From JALZKA01 sp963715405 (lineage in GTDB: Bacteria > Actinomycetota > Thermoleophilia > Solirubrobacterales > 70-9): a stretch of 64,000 nucleotides of DNA. The notes under the pieces are model-generated. The model was not told the origin of the DNA, did not search any database, and worked only from the letters and a program-made list of their open reading frames with translations. Positions 36,909 to 46,875 of the stretch are shown piece after piece (position 1 is the stretch's first letter; every line of letters begins with the position of its first letter). Position numbers and translations under genes: made by a program. The stretch is taken from positions 2,497,779 through 2,561,778 of the forward strand of contig OY970239.1 of the NCBI GenBank assembly GCA_963715405.1. Reading direction: 5' to 3'.

Positions 36909-37364
36909 ATGGGAGCCGAACCCCGCTCAGCCCAGAACCGCCGCCTCCTGCGGGCGCGCGACACGATGGACCGCGCCTACGCCGACGCGCTCGACATCGA
37001 GTCGCTCGCGAACTCGGTGCACCTCTCGCGTGCCCACTTCATCCGCTCGTTCAAGCAAACCTTCGGCGAGACGCCACACCGCTACCTACAGCGCCGGCGC
37101 ATCGAGCGGGCGATGCGCATGCTTCGCGAGACGGACGAGGACGTGACCGGCATCTCGATCGAGGTCGGCTTCCGGAGCCTCGGCACCTTCAGCCGGACGT
37201 TTCGCGAGATCGTTGGCGTCTCGCCGTCGGAGTACCGCGAGCGCGAGCAGGCCGCTCCCCGCGCCGCGATCCGGGCCGGCGTCCCCGGTTGCTTCGCGGC
37301 GAAATGGGACCGGCCCCGCGTATCGAGCACTTTCGGAGAAGCGAAGGGCTCGAAGCGCACGTAA
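36909..37364 (+). CDS. AraC-family transcriptional regulator
   Basis: 151 residues with an N-terminal AraC double helix-turn-helix (IESLANSVHLSRAHFIRSFK; then ISIEVGFRSLGTFSRTFRE) and a short unassigned C-terminal tail. There is no large ligand domain. It directly precedes a VOC protein, a frequent pairing in which the regulator and the glyoxalase-fold protein share an operon. Confidence 0.9.
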   Translation: MGAEPRSAQNRRLLRARDTMDRAYADALDIESLANSVHLSRAHFIRSFKQTFGETPHRYLQRRRIERAMRMLRETDEDVTGISIEVGFRSLGTFSRTFREIVGVSPSEYREREQAAPRAAIRAGVPGCFAAKWDRPRVSSTFGEAKGSKRT

Positions 37365-37373
37365 GTTGGGCTC

Positions 37374-37832
37374 ATGTTCAACGCAATCACCCACTCACGT
37401 GTATTTGTCAACGACCAGGACGAGGCGCTCGACTTCTACGTCAACAAGCTGGGCCTCGAAGTATCGGCCGACGTCGACCTCGAGATCATGCGCTGGTTGA
37501 CTGTCCGCGCGCCCGGCTCCGAGCACAGCATCCTCCTCGAGAAGGCCGACAGCTCGTTTCGAGACGAGGCGACGGCCGAGGAGATCCAGCAGCTCATGGC
37601 GAAGGGGGATGCCTGCATGTTCATCCTCCAGACCGAGGATTGCCGCGGCACGTTCGAAGAGCTCAAGGCGAAGGACGTCGAGATCATCGAGGAGCCGACC
37701 GAGCGTTTCTACGGCACCGACGGCGCGATCCGCGACCCGTTCGGAAACCACGTTCGCATCACCGAGCCGAAGGAGATCGAGATGGAGATGCCGGCGAAGG
37801 CGACCCCGGACGCAACGCAGATAGTCGAGTAG
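37374..37832 (+). CDS. VOC (glyoxalase/bleomycin-resistance fold) protein
   Basis: 152 residues. Two beta-alpha-beta3 halves: FVNDQDEALDFYVNKLGLEV and the second with DGAIRDPFGNHVRITEP. Metal-ligand positions (His near residue 7, Glu at the end) look present. It may be a lyase, dioxygenase or resistance protein. It starts 9 bases after the AraC gene. Confidence 0.87.
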   Translation: MFNAITHSRVFVNDQDEALDFYVNKLGLEVSADVDLEIMRWLTVRAPGSEHSILLEKADSSFRDEATAEEIQQLMAKGDACMFILQTEDCRGTFEELKAKDVEIIEEPTERFYGTDGAIRDPFGNHVRITEPKEIEMEMPAKATPDATQIVE

Positions 37833-37869
37833 CGGCGCATGCTCACGGCCGCGCCCCGATAATGCCTCG

Positions 37870-40101
37870 ATGGCACGGGGGCCGCTCACCACAACGATCG
37901 CGCTGACCCTCGCGCTCGCCGTCTCGGCGGGCGCGTCGGCGTCGTCGCTGCCGTCTGGCCCCGGCCCGGAACCGGGTCCCGATCTCCTCTACGAGAAGGC
38001 GCCGAAGCCCGCGCCGCAGCTTCGCAACGCCGGCCCGTGGAAGGCCAAGCCGCTCCTCGTCTCCGGCGCCTCGGCCTACGTCCGGGGCGAGTTCATCTAC
38101 CAGGACTTCCTCTACGACGACCATGGCGCGAAGGGCTCGCAGCGCGACCCGTCCGATCCTCGTACCGATGACGACACGTTCTCCGCACCGAACGGCACGT
38201 ACACGTATCCGACGAACGTCAAGCGCTATCGCAACAACGTCGCCGATCTGGTCGAGCTGCGGATCAAGCCGACGGCGAGCGCCACGCTTTTCCGGCTCAC
38301 CTTCAACTCGATGAGACACCCCGGCGGAGTCGCGACCACGATCGCACTCGGTGACTCGCCCGAGCCCGCCGAGCTCCCGTTCGGCGCGAAGGCGTCCGCC
38401 CCGGCCGACGAGTTCCTCTTCGTCCGGGGCAAGCAGGCGAAGCTGATCGACGCGCAGGCGCCCGCGCGGGCGGCGCAGGGCATGCCACCGAACAGGCCTA
38501 CCGCCAGGGTCTCCAAGCGCCGGCGCCAGATCACCGTGAGCGTCCCGCGCCAGCGCTGGGACCCCGGCTCGGAAACGGTGCGAGTCGCGGCCGCCACCGG
38601 CCTGTGGGACAGGCAGGCCAAGACGTATCTTCAGCCGACCGACGAGGCGACCCCAACGCGGCCTGGCGGCGCGAGCGGGCTGTCGGACCCGACGGCGCTC
38701 TTCAACGTCGCCTTCCGCTTTGACGAGCCGCTGCCGGTGATCGCCGATCCCGGCGCCCTCGTTGACACGGCGTGGTGGCGGGAAAAGGCGCAGGGCGCGG
38801 CGCTCGCCGAGAACGACATCTCACCATTCTTCGCCGAGGTGGACTTCGCCAAGCTCCGCGCCCGCACGACCGACCGCATGCACGACGAGCCGACGGGCGT
38901 CCCGACCACAGGGGCGATCAACCGCATCCTCTCGAGCCGCTTCACCTCGGGCCAGGGAGTCCAGTTCGTGGGAGCAGACTGCGGCGATCCGGACGGCTGT
39001 GCCGGCCAGTACCTCGACCGCCTTCAGCCCTACTCGCTCTACGTGCCCGACAAGCCGGTGCCCGACCGCGGTCGCGGCCTCACGCTCCTCCTCCACTCGC
39101 TCGGCGGCTCTCACAACCAGTTCCACGGGACGAAGAACCAATCGCAGTTCGGCGACAGAGGCAAGGGCCACATCGTGATCACACCCGGCTCGCGCGGGCC
39201 GGACGGGTGGTACTACGGGCTCGCAGCGGCGGAGGTCTTCGAGGTGTGGGCGGATGTCTCGCGCCTCTACGAGCTCGACCCGGCGAAGACCGCGGTCTCG
39301 GGCTACTCGATGGGCGGCTACGGTACCTACAAGCTCGCGGCGCAGTTCCCTGACCTCTTTGCCGCGGGGCAGCCGACGGTCGGGCCGCCCGGCGTCGGGA
39401 TCTACGTCCCGGGCGGGCCCCAGCCTGCCGAGGGCTCGCTCACGAAGCCGATGCTCCCCTCGCTTCGCCACGTCCCGTTCATGATCTGGAACGGGGTCGA
39501 GGACGAGCTGGTCCCGTACGCGGGCGTTCTCGACCACACCCAGGCGTTCGCCGACCTCGGCCTCGAGCACATCTTCGACTCCTTCATCGTCGGCGAGCAC
39601 TTCACGCTTGCGATCAACGACGAGTACGGGCCGGCCGCGGACTTCCTCCGCGAGCGCCGCGTCGTAAGGAACCCGCCGAACGTGAGCTACGTCAAGAATC
39701 CGTCGATGGATTTCAGGGAGCTTGGGACGAAGGCGACCGGCGCGTATTGGCTTCGCGGGGTCCATACCGCGGGCGAGGGCCTCGGCACGATCCACGCGTT
39801 CTCGGCCGGGCTCGGCAAGGGCATCGCAGACCCGAGCTCAACCCAGTCGTCTGCCGGCGTCCTGACCGGTGGCGTGATCCCCGCGCTCGCCTTCGAGCGC
39901 CAGTTCGTCGAGGTTGGTGACGCACCGTCGGCGCCAAAGGCCGACGAGCTCACGCTCGACACGGAAAACGTCTCGCGCGCCACGGTCTTCGTGAAGCGGG
40001 CAAAGCTCTCGTGCGACCCCGACATCACGTTCACAGGCGACGGCCCGCTCACCTTGAGGCTGGCCGGCTGCCCCGGCTCGCCGCTCGAGCTCCAGCCGTA
40101 G
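37870..40101 (+). CDS. Secreted alpha/beta hydrolase (prolyl-oligopeptidase-like)
   Basis: 743 residues. Signal peptide (about 1-25); a beta-rich N-terminal domain (about 60-280) like the glucodextranase C/DOMON-type domain; then an alpha/beta hydrolase domain with LLLHSLGGSHNQF (oxyanion), the nucleophile GYSMGGYGTYKLA, and plausible Asp/His in EDELVPYAGVLDH and VGEHFTLA. A C-terminal beta domain (about 620-743) follows. It is probably an exported peptidase or esterase. The 271-bp gap downstream to 40372 contains only a short hairpin at 40102-40123. Confidence 0.87.
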   Translation: MARGPLTTTIALTLALAVSAGASASSLPSGPGPEPGPDLLYEKAPKPAPQLRNAGPWKAKPLLVSGASAYVRGEFIYQDFLYDDHGAKGSQRDPSDPRTDDDTFSAPNGTYTYPTNVKRYRNNVADLVELRIKPTASATLFRLTFNSMRHPGGVATTIALGDSPEPAELPFGAKASAPADEFLFVRGKQAKLIDAQAPARAAQGMPPNRPTARVSKRRRQITVSVPRQRWDPGSETVRVAAATGLWDRQAKTYLQPTDEATPTRPGGASGLSDPTALFNVAFRFDEPLPVIADPGALVDTAWWREKAQGAALAENDISPFFAEVDFAKLRARTTDRMHDEPTGVPTTGAINRILSSRFTSGQGVQFVGADCGDPDGCAGQYLDRLQPYSLYVPDKPVPDRGRGLTLLLHSLGGSHNQFHGTKNQSQFGDRGKGHIVITPGSRGPDGWYYGLAAAEVFEVWADVSRLYELDPAKTAVSGYSMGGYGTYKLAAQFPDLFAAGQPTVGPPGVGIYVPGGPQPAEGSLTKPMLPSLRHVPFMIWNGVEDELVPYAGVLDHTQAFADLGLEHIFDSFIVGEHFTLAINDEYGPAADFLRERRVVRNPPNVSYVKNPSMDFRELGTKATGAYWLRGVHTAGEGLGTIHAFSAGLGKGIADPSSTQSSAGVLTGGVIPALAFERQFVEVGDAPSAPKADELTLDTENVSRATVFVKRAKLSCDPDITFTGDGPLTLRLAGCPGSPLELQP

Positions 40102-40372
40102 CTACGCACTTTCAAGTACGTAGAAAGCCGCAACGAAGTTAAGGGTTTTCGCCGATGCGCGGGCCGCCTCGATCGCAGAGACTTCTCCTCAAGCGCTCAG
40201 AGTTTTCACTAGGAGAGGGGCCCTGGCGCTGGGGTTCGGTTCGGTCTCGGGGGGACCGGCCGGGCCGGCAGGATCAATCGGGACGCGACTGGCGGCGAGA
40301 AGGACCTCGCCGGCGCTCGCGGAGCCTTTCGGGGGTGTCTCAGGCGGAGCTGGCGGCTAGCCTCTCCGCCGC

Positions 40373-40822
40373 ATGGATCTGGCTGAAGCAGGAGCGCAGG
40401 GGCTGGCCCTCGCCGTGGCGTCGGGGGCGCTCCTTGGAGCCGCGGCACTGCGGGGAAGTCCAGGGCTCGCGCTTGCCGCCGGTGCGGCTGTCCTCGGCGC
40501 GTTCCTCTATGGCGTTTCGCTCACCGAGGCCCCCGACGACCACCCCGCGTGGCCGGGCTGGCTGGTCGGCGCGCCCGTGGCGGTGCTTGCCTACTTCACG
40601 CTTCGCGACGTCGCGGTGGTCGCAGGCGCTCGGGCCGGCGAGGGCGGCGCCGGGGGAGTGGGGTTTCTGATCGTCCTCGGCGCGCTCGCGCTCGCGGGAA
40701 TCTCGCTGCTGGGCCCGCTCGCATACGTCGGCGTCGTCGCCCTCCTCGCGACGGTCTACCTCGCGCTCGCCCGGCGCAAGCGCTCGGCCGAAAAGCACGC
40801 CGGCCTGCGGTCGCTTAGGTGA
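40373..40822 (+). CDS. Small polytopic membrane protein
   Basis: 149 residues with about five hydrophobic segments rich in Ala/Gly/Leu and a basic end. I do not recognise the family with confidence. Its stop overlaps the start of the phosphodiesterase-like gene (GTGA), so the two are likely co-translated. Confidence 0.65.
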   Translation: MDLAEAGAQGLALAVASGALLGAAALRGSPGLALAAGAAVLGAFLYGVSLTEAPDDHPAWPGWLVGAPVAVLAYFTLRDVAVVAGARAGEGGAGGVGFLIVLGALALAGISLLGPLAYVGVVALLATVYLALARRKRSAEKHAGLRSLR

Positions 40823-42439
40823 GCGGGAGCCGTCCCGCGCCCGTGAGCGCCGAGCGCAAGCTCTGCCTCGTCTTCGTCGACGCCCTTCGCACCGACAAGC
40901 TCCTCGAGACGGTTTCCGCGGGCGACGCGCCCAACTTCGGAGCGCTGCTCGACCGCGGGCACCTGATCGAAGACTGCGTCTCGGGCTTTCCGTCGGTGAC
41001 GCCGGTTTGCACGTCTGAGATCGCGACGGGCGTAACCCCTGAGCGCCACTGGATTCCCGGCATGAACTGGTACCACCGGGTCGAGCGGCGCTACGTCGAG
41101 TACGGCTCGTCGTTCGAGGCGACGCGCGCGTTCGGGCTCTTTCGCGCGACCTACGACATCGTTTACAACATGAACATGTCCCACCTCTCCCACGAGGTGG
41201 AGACGTTCTTCGAGACGCTCGGCGACGCCGGCATCCGCACCGCCTGCACGCCGTTCCTCATCTTCCGCGGCCGGAGGCGCCACGAGCTCTCGCTCGAGGG
41301 GCTCCTTCGCCGGGGCGCCGTCGCGGCGGGCTTTCGCCACGCCGTCTACGGCCCGGACGAGCTCTTTTACGGCGAGCTCTTCGGCTCGCGCCCGGTGCCG
41401 TGCAAGCCGACGCTCGCCCGCCCGGGCACCCGCGACGAGTACTCGGCTTGCGTCTCGAAGGAGCTCGTCGCCGACGACGCCTACGACTTCCTCCTCTTCA
41501 GCCTCCCCGACAACGACCACCACTCCCACCGCCTCGGCCCGGACGCCACGCCCGCATCGATCGCCCACGCGGACCGAAGCCTCGGCGAGCTGGTCGAGGC
41601 GTGCGGCGGCATGGACCGCTTCCTAGATACCCACGCCGTGATCATGGCCGCCGATCACGCGCAGACTGCGGTCACCGAGCCGTACGAGCTGATCGCCGAG
41701 CTCGAGCAGGAGTGGCGCGTCCTCAAGCCGTCCTCGGACACGCCCGAGACAGCGGAGCTTGCGGTCTCGCCGGGCGCCCGCGCGGGGCAGGTGTACGTGC
41801 TAGTCGACGAAGCGCGCGAGGCCGCATGCCATACGGACGTGCGGACGCGACTCGGCGCGATGCCCGGCACGGACCTGGTCGCCTGGCTCGCCGCTGCCGA
41901 CGGCGCGCCGATCGTTCGCCGCAGCGCGGGTTCCCCAGTCGCCGACGACCCGCGGGTCGAGGCCGTGGTGGAGACCGACTCGAGGCGAGCTTCGCTTCCG
42001 CCCCGGCCGCGCCGGCAAGCGCGACCGGCGCGGGCGGCGCTGGCACCTCGACGGGGATCTCGAGGCGCTCGCGCTGTCGGTAGACGGCGGTGCGGTCGAC
42101 AGCGCCGACTACCCCGACGGGCTCGGGCGCCTGTGGGACGCTCTGGTGGCGCCGCACTCGGGCGACGTGATCATCTCCCTCGCCGAGGGCTACGAGTGCG
42201 TCGATTGGGGACAGACGTCCCACGTCGGCGGGGGAAGCCACGGGTCGCTGCTCGCAAGCGACTCGCTGTGCCCCCTGCTCCTCGTCGGCTTCGAGGACGG
42301 GATCGAGGACAGGCGAGAGCAGTGGCGGATCACCGACATCGCGGCCCTCGTCCGCGGCCATTTCGGCCTCGAAGACGATTCCGCGATGGGATTACCGGAA
42401 CGCGTTAGCGGTAGCCCCTCGCCACAGACCCAACCGTGA
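40819..42439 (+). pseudogene. Alkaline-phosphatase-superfamily phosphodiesterase, frameshifted as read
   Basis: Nucleotide-pyrophosphatase-like enzyme: metal aspartate in CLVFVDALRTDKL, nucleophile threonine in FPSVTPVCTSEIATGV, then GMNWYHR, LPDNDHHSHRLGPD and AADHAQTAV. At about 41,978-41,990 the frame is lost; the protein continues in another frame as RFRPGRAGKRDRRGRRWHLD and YECVDWGQTSHVGGGSHGSL to TGA 42439. One base would repair it. It probably hydrolyses phosphodiesters or phosphonates outside the cytoplasm, though I see no signal peptide. Confidence 0.82.
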
Positions 42440-42449
42440 CAGTCACGGG

Positions 42450-44725
42450 CTACTCGTCGTCTGGGCGCCACTCATCGTCGGTCGCCCTGAGCCGTAAACG
42501 TATGCGTGCCCGCCTCAAGGCCGGAGACGGGGGCTGTGTAGGGCACCGTCGAGTCGGCTTTGAGAAGGGTCGAGCCGCGGAAGAACTGCACCTTGGCAAC
42601 GGTGCCATCGGGATCCGAGCTTGTCGCATCGACCCTGAAGCTCGCCGGCGCGCCATACGTGGCCCCGTTTGCCGGGGAGGTGATCGAAACCGCCGGGGGC
42701 TGGTTCGAAGACGCGGACCCAACCGTGACGGTCACCGGCGCGCTCGTCTTCTGGGCGCCGTCGTTGTCGGTCGCCCGAGCCGTGAACGTATGCGTGCCGG
42801 CCTCGAGGCCCGGAGACGGGGGCCGTGTAGGGCACCGTCGAGTCGGCTTTGAGAAGGGTCGAGCCGCGGAAGAACTGCACCTTGGCGACAGTGCCGTCGG
42901 GATCCGAGCTTGTCGCATCGACCCTGAAGCTCGCCGGCGCGTTATAAGTGGGCCCCGTTCGCCGGGGAGGTGATCGAAACCGCCGGGGGCTGGTTCGAAG
43001 ACGCGGATCCAACCGTGACGGTCACCGGCGCGCTCGTCTTCTGGGCGCCGTCATCGTCGGTCGCCCTCGCCGTGAACGTATGCGTGCCGGCCTCGAGGCC
43101 CGGAGACGGGGGCTGTGTAGGGCACCGTCGAGTCGGCTTTGAGAAGGGTCGAGCCGCGGAAGAACTGCACCTTGGCGACAGTGCCATCGGGATCCGAGCT
43201 TGTCGCATCGACCCTGAAGCTCGCCGGCGCGTTGTATCGGGCCCCGTTCGCCGGGGAGGTGATCGAAACCGCCGGGGGCTGGTTCGAAGACGCGGGATCG
43301 ACTGTGACGCTGACCGGGTCGCTCGTAGTCTCGGCGCCGTCATCGTCGGTCGCCTTTGCCGTGAACGTGTGCGAGCCGGCCTGGAGGCCGGAGACGCCGG
43401 CCGAGAAGGGCGCGCTCGTATCGGTCTCGTGGAGGACCCCGCCGCGGTAGAAGTCCACTTTTGCCACGGTGCCGTCGGAATCGGAGCTGGTCGTCTCGAG
43501 CGTGAAGTTCGCCGGAGCCACAAATCGCGTCCCGTTCGCCGGGGAGCTGATCGAGATCGCCGGGGCTTGGTTCGGGGTGGTCGCTGCGTTCGGCGTCACT
43601 TCGGTCAGCGCAAGCGACCCGGTAGCCGGGCTTTGGACCCGGATGTAGCGGGCGCTCCGGTTGAGCGCAGCGACGTTCACGTTGCCTGTCGGCGTCTGGA
43701 GCCTGACGGCCGAAACGCCAGGCTGCGCTTGCAGGCCGGCCACCGTGGTCGACCCGAACGGGACGTCCGAGGCAAAGACCCACAGATCGCGGTTCTCGAC
43801 CGAGCAGCAGTCGGTGCGGAAGCGAACGGTGACGCCCTCGAGGTTTCGGCTCTCGCCGAGGTCAACCTGCCACCAGGGCTGCGGCTCAGAAAGCGTGCGG
43901 CTGAGCTTCGAGCCGGGCTCTTGCGTTATCGCCCCGTCGAACGCGTTCCATGCGGGCGTCGTGCGGTCGAACTGAGAGCTCTGGGTCACCCGGGGCTGGG
44001 GCAGCGCGTCGGGCGAGGCGTCGAGGCGGACCACGGGGGCTATCGAAGGCACACCCTGGTCGTTGACCAAAAAGACCATGTAGAAGCCGGGAGGCGCTTC
44101 GTCGACGCTCGGCGCGGTCATCTCCACTCGGCCGTCCCGGGCGGTGACGGGAAGCTTCACGAACGCCTGGCCGGCGTTCAACCCGTGCGTTGTGGCGGCG
44201 AGGCGGATGAAGGAGGCATGGGCGATCTTGGTCTGGATCGTCCGTCGCGACCGAGAAGGTCTCGCCTGCAGCCACGCTCGAGGGAGCGTCCGTGGCGGTG
44301 GGACGCGGGGCAAGCTCGCCCGAGCCGTCCTTGCGAAAGAGGTAGGGCGGGCTGAAGAACTGGCCGTTCGGCTCTTGAATCTCCTCGAAGGAGGAGCCCG
44401 CCGACCAGACCCGGCCGTCCGGAAGGAGCCCGGAGACCGAGTGGTAGCTCCTTCGGCGCGCGAGGTCGGCCATCGAGGTCCAAGTGTCCGTGGCGGGTGA
44501 GTAGATCTCGGGGGTCATCACGGGCGTGGTCTTCGCACCGGCGTTCACGGTCCCGCCGATCGCGAGAACGTCGCCGGTGGGGAGGGTCACTCCGGACCCG
44601 CCCGAGTGTTGAAAGCGGCTCGATGCAACCTGGGTGTAGGTGGGAGTGGGGCCGGAGGTGTCGATAACAAGCGTTTCCTTCAGCGTCCCGCCGCTGTTGA
44701 AGAGCATCGTGTGTGGCGCGATCAA
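42450..44725 (-). pseudogene. Galactose-oxidase-like protein with discoidin and Ig repeats; 5' truncated, frameshifted
   Basis: Read from the right: kelch blades (SGGSGVTLPTGDVLAIGG, LLPDGRVWSAGSS) with the galactose-oxidase YSPATDTW pattern, the DUF1929 domain (ASFIRLAATTHGLNAGQ; APPGFYMVFLVNDQGVPS), a discoidin/F5-8C-like domain (WWQVDLGESRNLEGVTVRF) and four Ig-like repeats of about 96 residues (AVSITSPANGA). The N-terminal third of the oxidase, including the Cys-Tyr cofactor region, is missing: homology stops at 44,725. Frame changes occur near 44,250 and inside the repeats. The tail ends at TAG 42450. Intact relatives are secreted copper oxidases. Confidence 0.75.
42470..43560 (-). repeat. 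Tandem ~289-bp Ig-domain coding repeats
   Basis: Four units; the anchor GTGCC.TCGG recurs at 42602, 42891, 43181 and about 43470, spacing 289-290 bp. The three distal units are nearly identical at DNA level, the one nearest the discoidin domain is diverged. Differences among copies include one-base indels at GGCC/GGCCC and GGCC/GGGCC runs, which cause the frame changes. Confidence 0.85.
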
Positions 44726-44898
44726 GGTGCGGACGAGGCGCCGGCGGAGCTTAGAATCGACGACATTGGCGGCAAGGCGAAGAGGGACTCGGCAAGGTGA
44801 CCGGCGACAAGGACACCGAGAACGAGGGCAAGGTCGATCAGGCGAAGGCCAGCCTGAAGGATGCCGGCGAGAAGATCAAAGACGCGTTCAAGAGCTAA
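44711..44898 (+). pseudogene. CsbD-family stress protein, frameshifted and N-terminally uncertain
   Basis: The frame from 44711 gives RIDDIGGKAK; one missing base near 44,783 (AAGAGGGA for AAGGAGGGA) breaks it. In the next frame it resumes as GLGKVTGDKDTENEGKVDQA and ends KIKDAFKS at TAA 44896. This is the short, charged CsbD stress-response family. No convincing ATG lies in front; roughly ten N-terminal residues are lost where the galactose-oxidase-like gene is also cut off. A terminator follows. Confidence 0.78.
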
Positions 44899-44923
44899 AC
44901 GCTCGAATAGCCCTCCGCATCAG

Positions 44924-44960
44924 CCCGCCATCCTCCCCACGGTGGCGGGCCGGGCGTTTT
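44924..44960 (+). terminator. Rho-independent terminator after CsbD
   Basis: Stem CCCGCCA/TGGCGGG with a 12-base loop, followed by CCGGGCG and TTTT. It sits 25 bases after the CsbD stop and is the last element with first-half character. Confidence 0.65.
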
Positions 44961-45541
44961 GGAACCTCGTCATCGGGTAGCCCCGAAAACGGGGTGATGG
45001 TTGGTTGCGTCCAAACCCCTACGAAAAGGCGAACGTCGGCGTGCAACCCTGACGTTAAGCAGCCAGCGCAGCCCGACGTTCGCCGCCCTGGTCGGCTTAC
45101 GGTGACGTCAAGAATCCGACCGTTTCTCGGCGTCCACTAAATTTTCGATCACGACGGCCGGCGGCGCGGACAACGTGGATTCGCCAGTCAACAGGCCCTG
45201 GCCGGCGGCACTCCCGAGCGAGTTGGCTGGTACCGGTTTTACTTCGCCGACGAGCGGTGGGAATGGTCACCCGAAGTTGAGGGGCCGTCGGCAGATGCCC
45301 AGGCGACGACATGCCCCGCAGCACCCGCCACACCCCCGGCACCTACCCCTGAATCCTGACCCGGTGACTGGCTAGATCCCCACGGTCTCGGGCCGGCTTC
45401 TGGTTATCCCAAGGACCGCAAGGGGTCTCCTACCCGCCTTGACACTGCTCCCTGGTACGCGGACAGTTATCAATGACGCTGGACAATGAATCCGGCTGTT
45501 AGTGGGACGCTTAGTCAGTCCCGAATCGGGGAAAGATACTG
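44961..45541. other. Non-coding stretch holding the junction between the two genome types
   Basis: No gene is supported here. The left edge is the CsbD terminator; from about 45,050 the style matches the mycobacterial half. A 12-bp inverted repeat GGCGAACGTCGG (45028-45039) / CCGACGTTCGCC (45073-45084) lies in it and could be an insertion-sequence end or an operator. The exact join cannot be fixed by eye. Confidence 0.5.
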
Positions 45542-45712
45542 ATGCCCACAATTGTGGCGCAACTCCGGCAGGACATGCGCGAGTGCGCAGTCGAGTTGCG
45601 GAAGCTGGCTTACACCATGCCCAACGGGGTCGGCGAGCACGATCTCCTGCAGTTATCGGAGCAGATGATCACCGCTTCCGGCCAGGAAGCTGGCAATGGA
45701 AGCACCGAATGA
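45542..45712 (+). CDS. Small hypothetical protein, 56 residues
   Basis: Starts MPTIVAQLRQDMRECAVELR behind a GGGGAAAG site 6 bases upstream. Helical, no membrane segment, no family recognised. It overlaps the next small gene by 17 bases, which suggests the two are translated together. Confidence 0.5.
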   Translation: MPTIVAQLRQDMRECAVELRKLAYTMPNGVGEHDLLQLSEQMITASGQEAGNGSTE

Positions 45713-45917
45713 GCAAGAAGGCCGGACCATTGAGGAGATTCGCGCCGTCATTCCTGAGTGGCCGGAAACCAACGGGACACCGTGGCAGATGTGCGCGATC
45801 TGCCATGAGGTCTATGCCCCGACCAGTTCCGACCCGCACGATGACCCCCGGCAGTGCGAGCAGTGCCGGGAAACGATCCGGGAGCACGGCGGCGTCGTCG
45901 GGAAGCCGACAAATTGA
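45696..45917 (+). CDS. Small CxxC-type hypothetical protein
   Basis: 73 residues from ATG 45696. Two cysteine pairs (MCAICHEVY and RQCEQCRETI) suggest one bound zinc. No known family by eye. It overlaps the preceding 56-residue frame. Confidence 0.55.
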   Translation: MEAPNEQEGRTIEEIRAVIPEWPETNGTPWQMCAICHEVYAPTSSDPHDDPRQCEQCRETIREHGGVVGKPTN

Positions 45918-46005
45918 CGAATTACTAGACGAGCGCCTGATTCCCGCCACACCTGATTGCTCTGGCACCTAGATCTGGAGGCAATCCTCCGTCGCGGTCA
46001 TAGGC

Positions 46006-46266
46006 TTGTTAGTTGTGCTGGGCGAGCTGGTACAGACAACGGCCGGGAAGTGGATCACCCACCCGCCGACGCGCTGCCCCAACGGACACACCCTCGGCCC
46101 CAACGAGGTGTTGGTGGGTCACCAGGCGTGCCTCGGACACGGTGGCGGGCACACCACATGGACCTGCCGGATTTGTGACGCAACGGTGTACGGGCCGCCG
46201 CTCAACACCCACTGCACCACGCTCGACGGGCCAGCGACGGTTCGCATCTCAACCAGTCGGGATTGA
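46006..46266 (+). CDS. Small zinc-ribbon-like protein, copy 1
   Basis: Up to 86 residues (TTG 46006; GTG 46015 also possible). Pattern: RCPNGHTLGPNEVLVGHQAC, then HTTWTCRICDATVYGPPL and a late Cys before LDGPATVRI. The Cys/His spacing suggests zinc binding. A second protein with the same motif order is encoded at 49737-49991. I do not know the function; both sit among accessory genes. Confidence 0.6.
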   Translation: MLVVLGELVQTTAGKWITHPPTRCPNGHTLGPNEVLVGHQACLGHGGGHTTWTCRICDATVYGPPLNTHCTTLDGPATVRISTSRD

Positions 46267-46393
46267 AAGAGTTCGCAGCCGAGGTGGGCGTCCCTCATGA
46301 CTGGGTGACACCTTGCCGAGCAGGAGGCGCTTGGAGTTCGTCGTGCCGGCGAAGGAGGACGACGCCGTCATCGCCGGGTGAGAGGCTTCGGTC

Positions 46394-46696
46394 ATGACCT
46401 ACGTGGTGGTTTGGGAGTTCGATGTACCCGACGCGCGCCGGGACGAGTTCGAGCGCACCTACGGCCCGGCGGGTCCCTGGCACGACCTGTTCTCGACCGG
46501 CGATGGCTACCTCGGCACCGAGTTGCTGCGCGCGAGCTCGGGTTCCGGGTACCTGACCGTGGATCGTTGGGATCACCGAAATTCGTTCGACGCCTTCATG
46601 TCTGCCCGGACCCACGACTACCGGGCGTTGGACCAACGGCTGGAAGGCATCGCCGTCGCCGAACGCCGTATCGGCGATTTCGACACCGTCGGGTAA
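46394..46696 (+). CDS. Antibiotic biosynthesis monooxygenase (ABM)-like protein
   Basis: 100 residues. Ferredoxin-like dimeric alpha/beta fold pattern: VVVWEFDVPDARRDEFERTY at the start, GYLGTELLR, then YLTVDRWDHRNSFDAFMSAR. ABM-domain proteins include small cofactor-free oxygenases and heme-degrading enzymes. It stands alone, so its substrate is unclear. Confidence 0.78.
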   Translation: MTYVVVWEFDVPDARRDEFERTYGPAGPWHDLFSTGDGYLGTELLRASSGSGYLTVDRWDHRNSFDAFMSARTHDYRALDQRLEGIAVAERRIGDFDTVG

Positions 46697-46875
46697 AGGA
46701 GTTAGAGCGCCTTCAGGTACCCGCTCGCTGCATAGCGGCTCAGACAAGACGTGAAACTGAAACCTGAACCCGCGATCACCCAGCGCGACGGTGGCGTGCT
46801 CATCCAGGGTGCGCGAAGACCCCGCCATACTGTGCAGGGGACCTTCCATCTGATGTGGGAGTAGGAGAGCAGGGC

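Noticed and set aside
42470..43560. CRISPR array
   Set aside because: The repeat unit is about 289 bp, codes for Ig domains and has no spacers; no cas genes are present.
45097..45342. 81-codon minus-strand frame near the junction
   Set aside because: Arg/Pro-rich with no motif, lying in the presumed join; no supporting signal.
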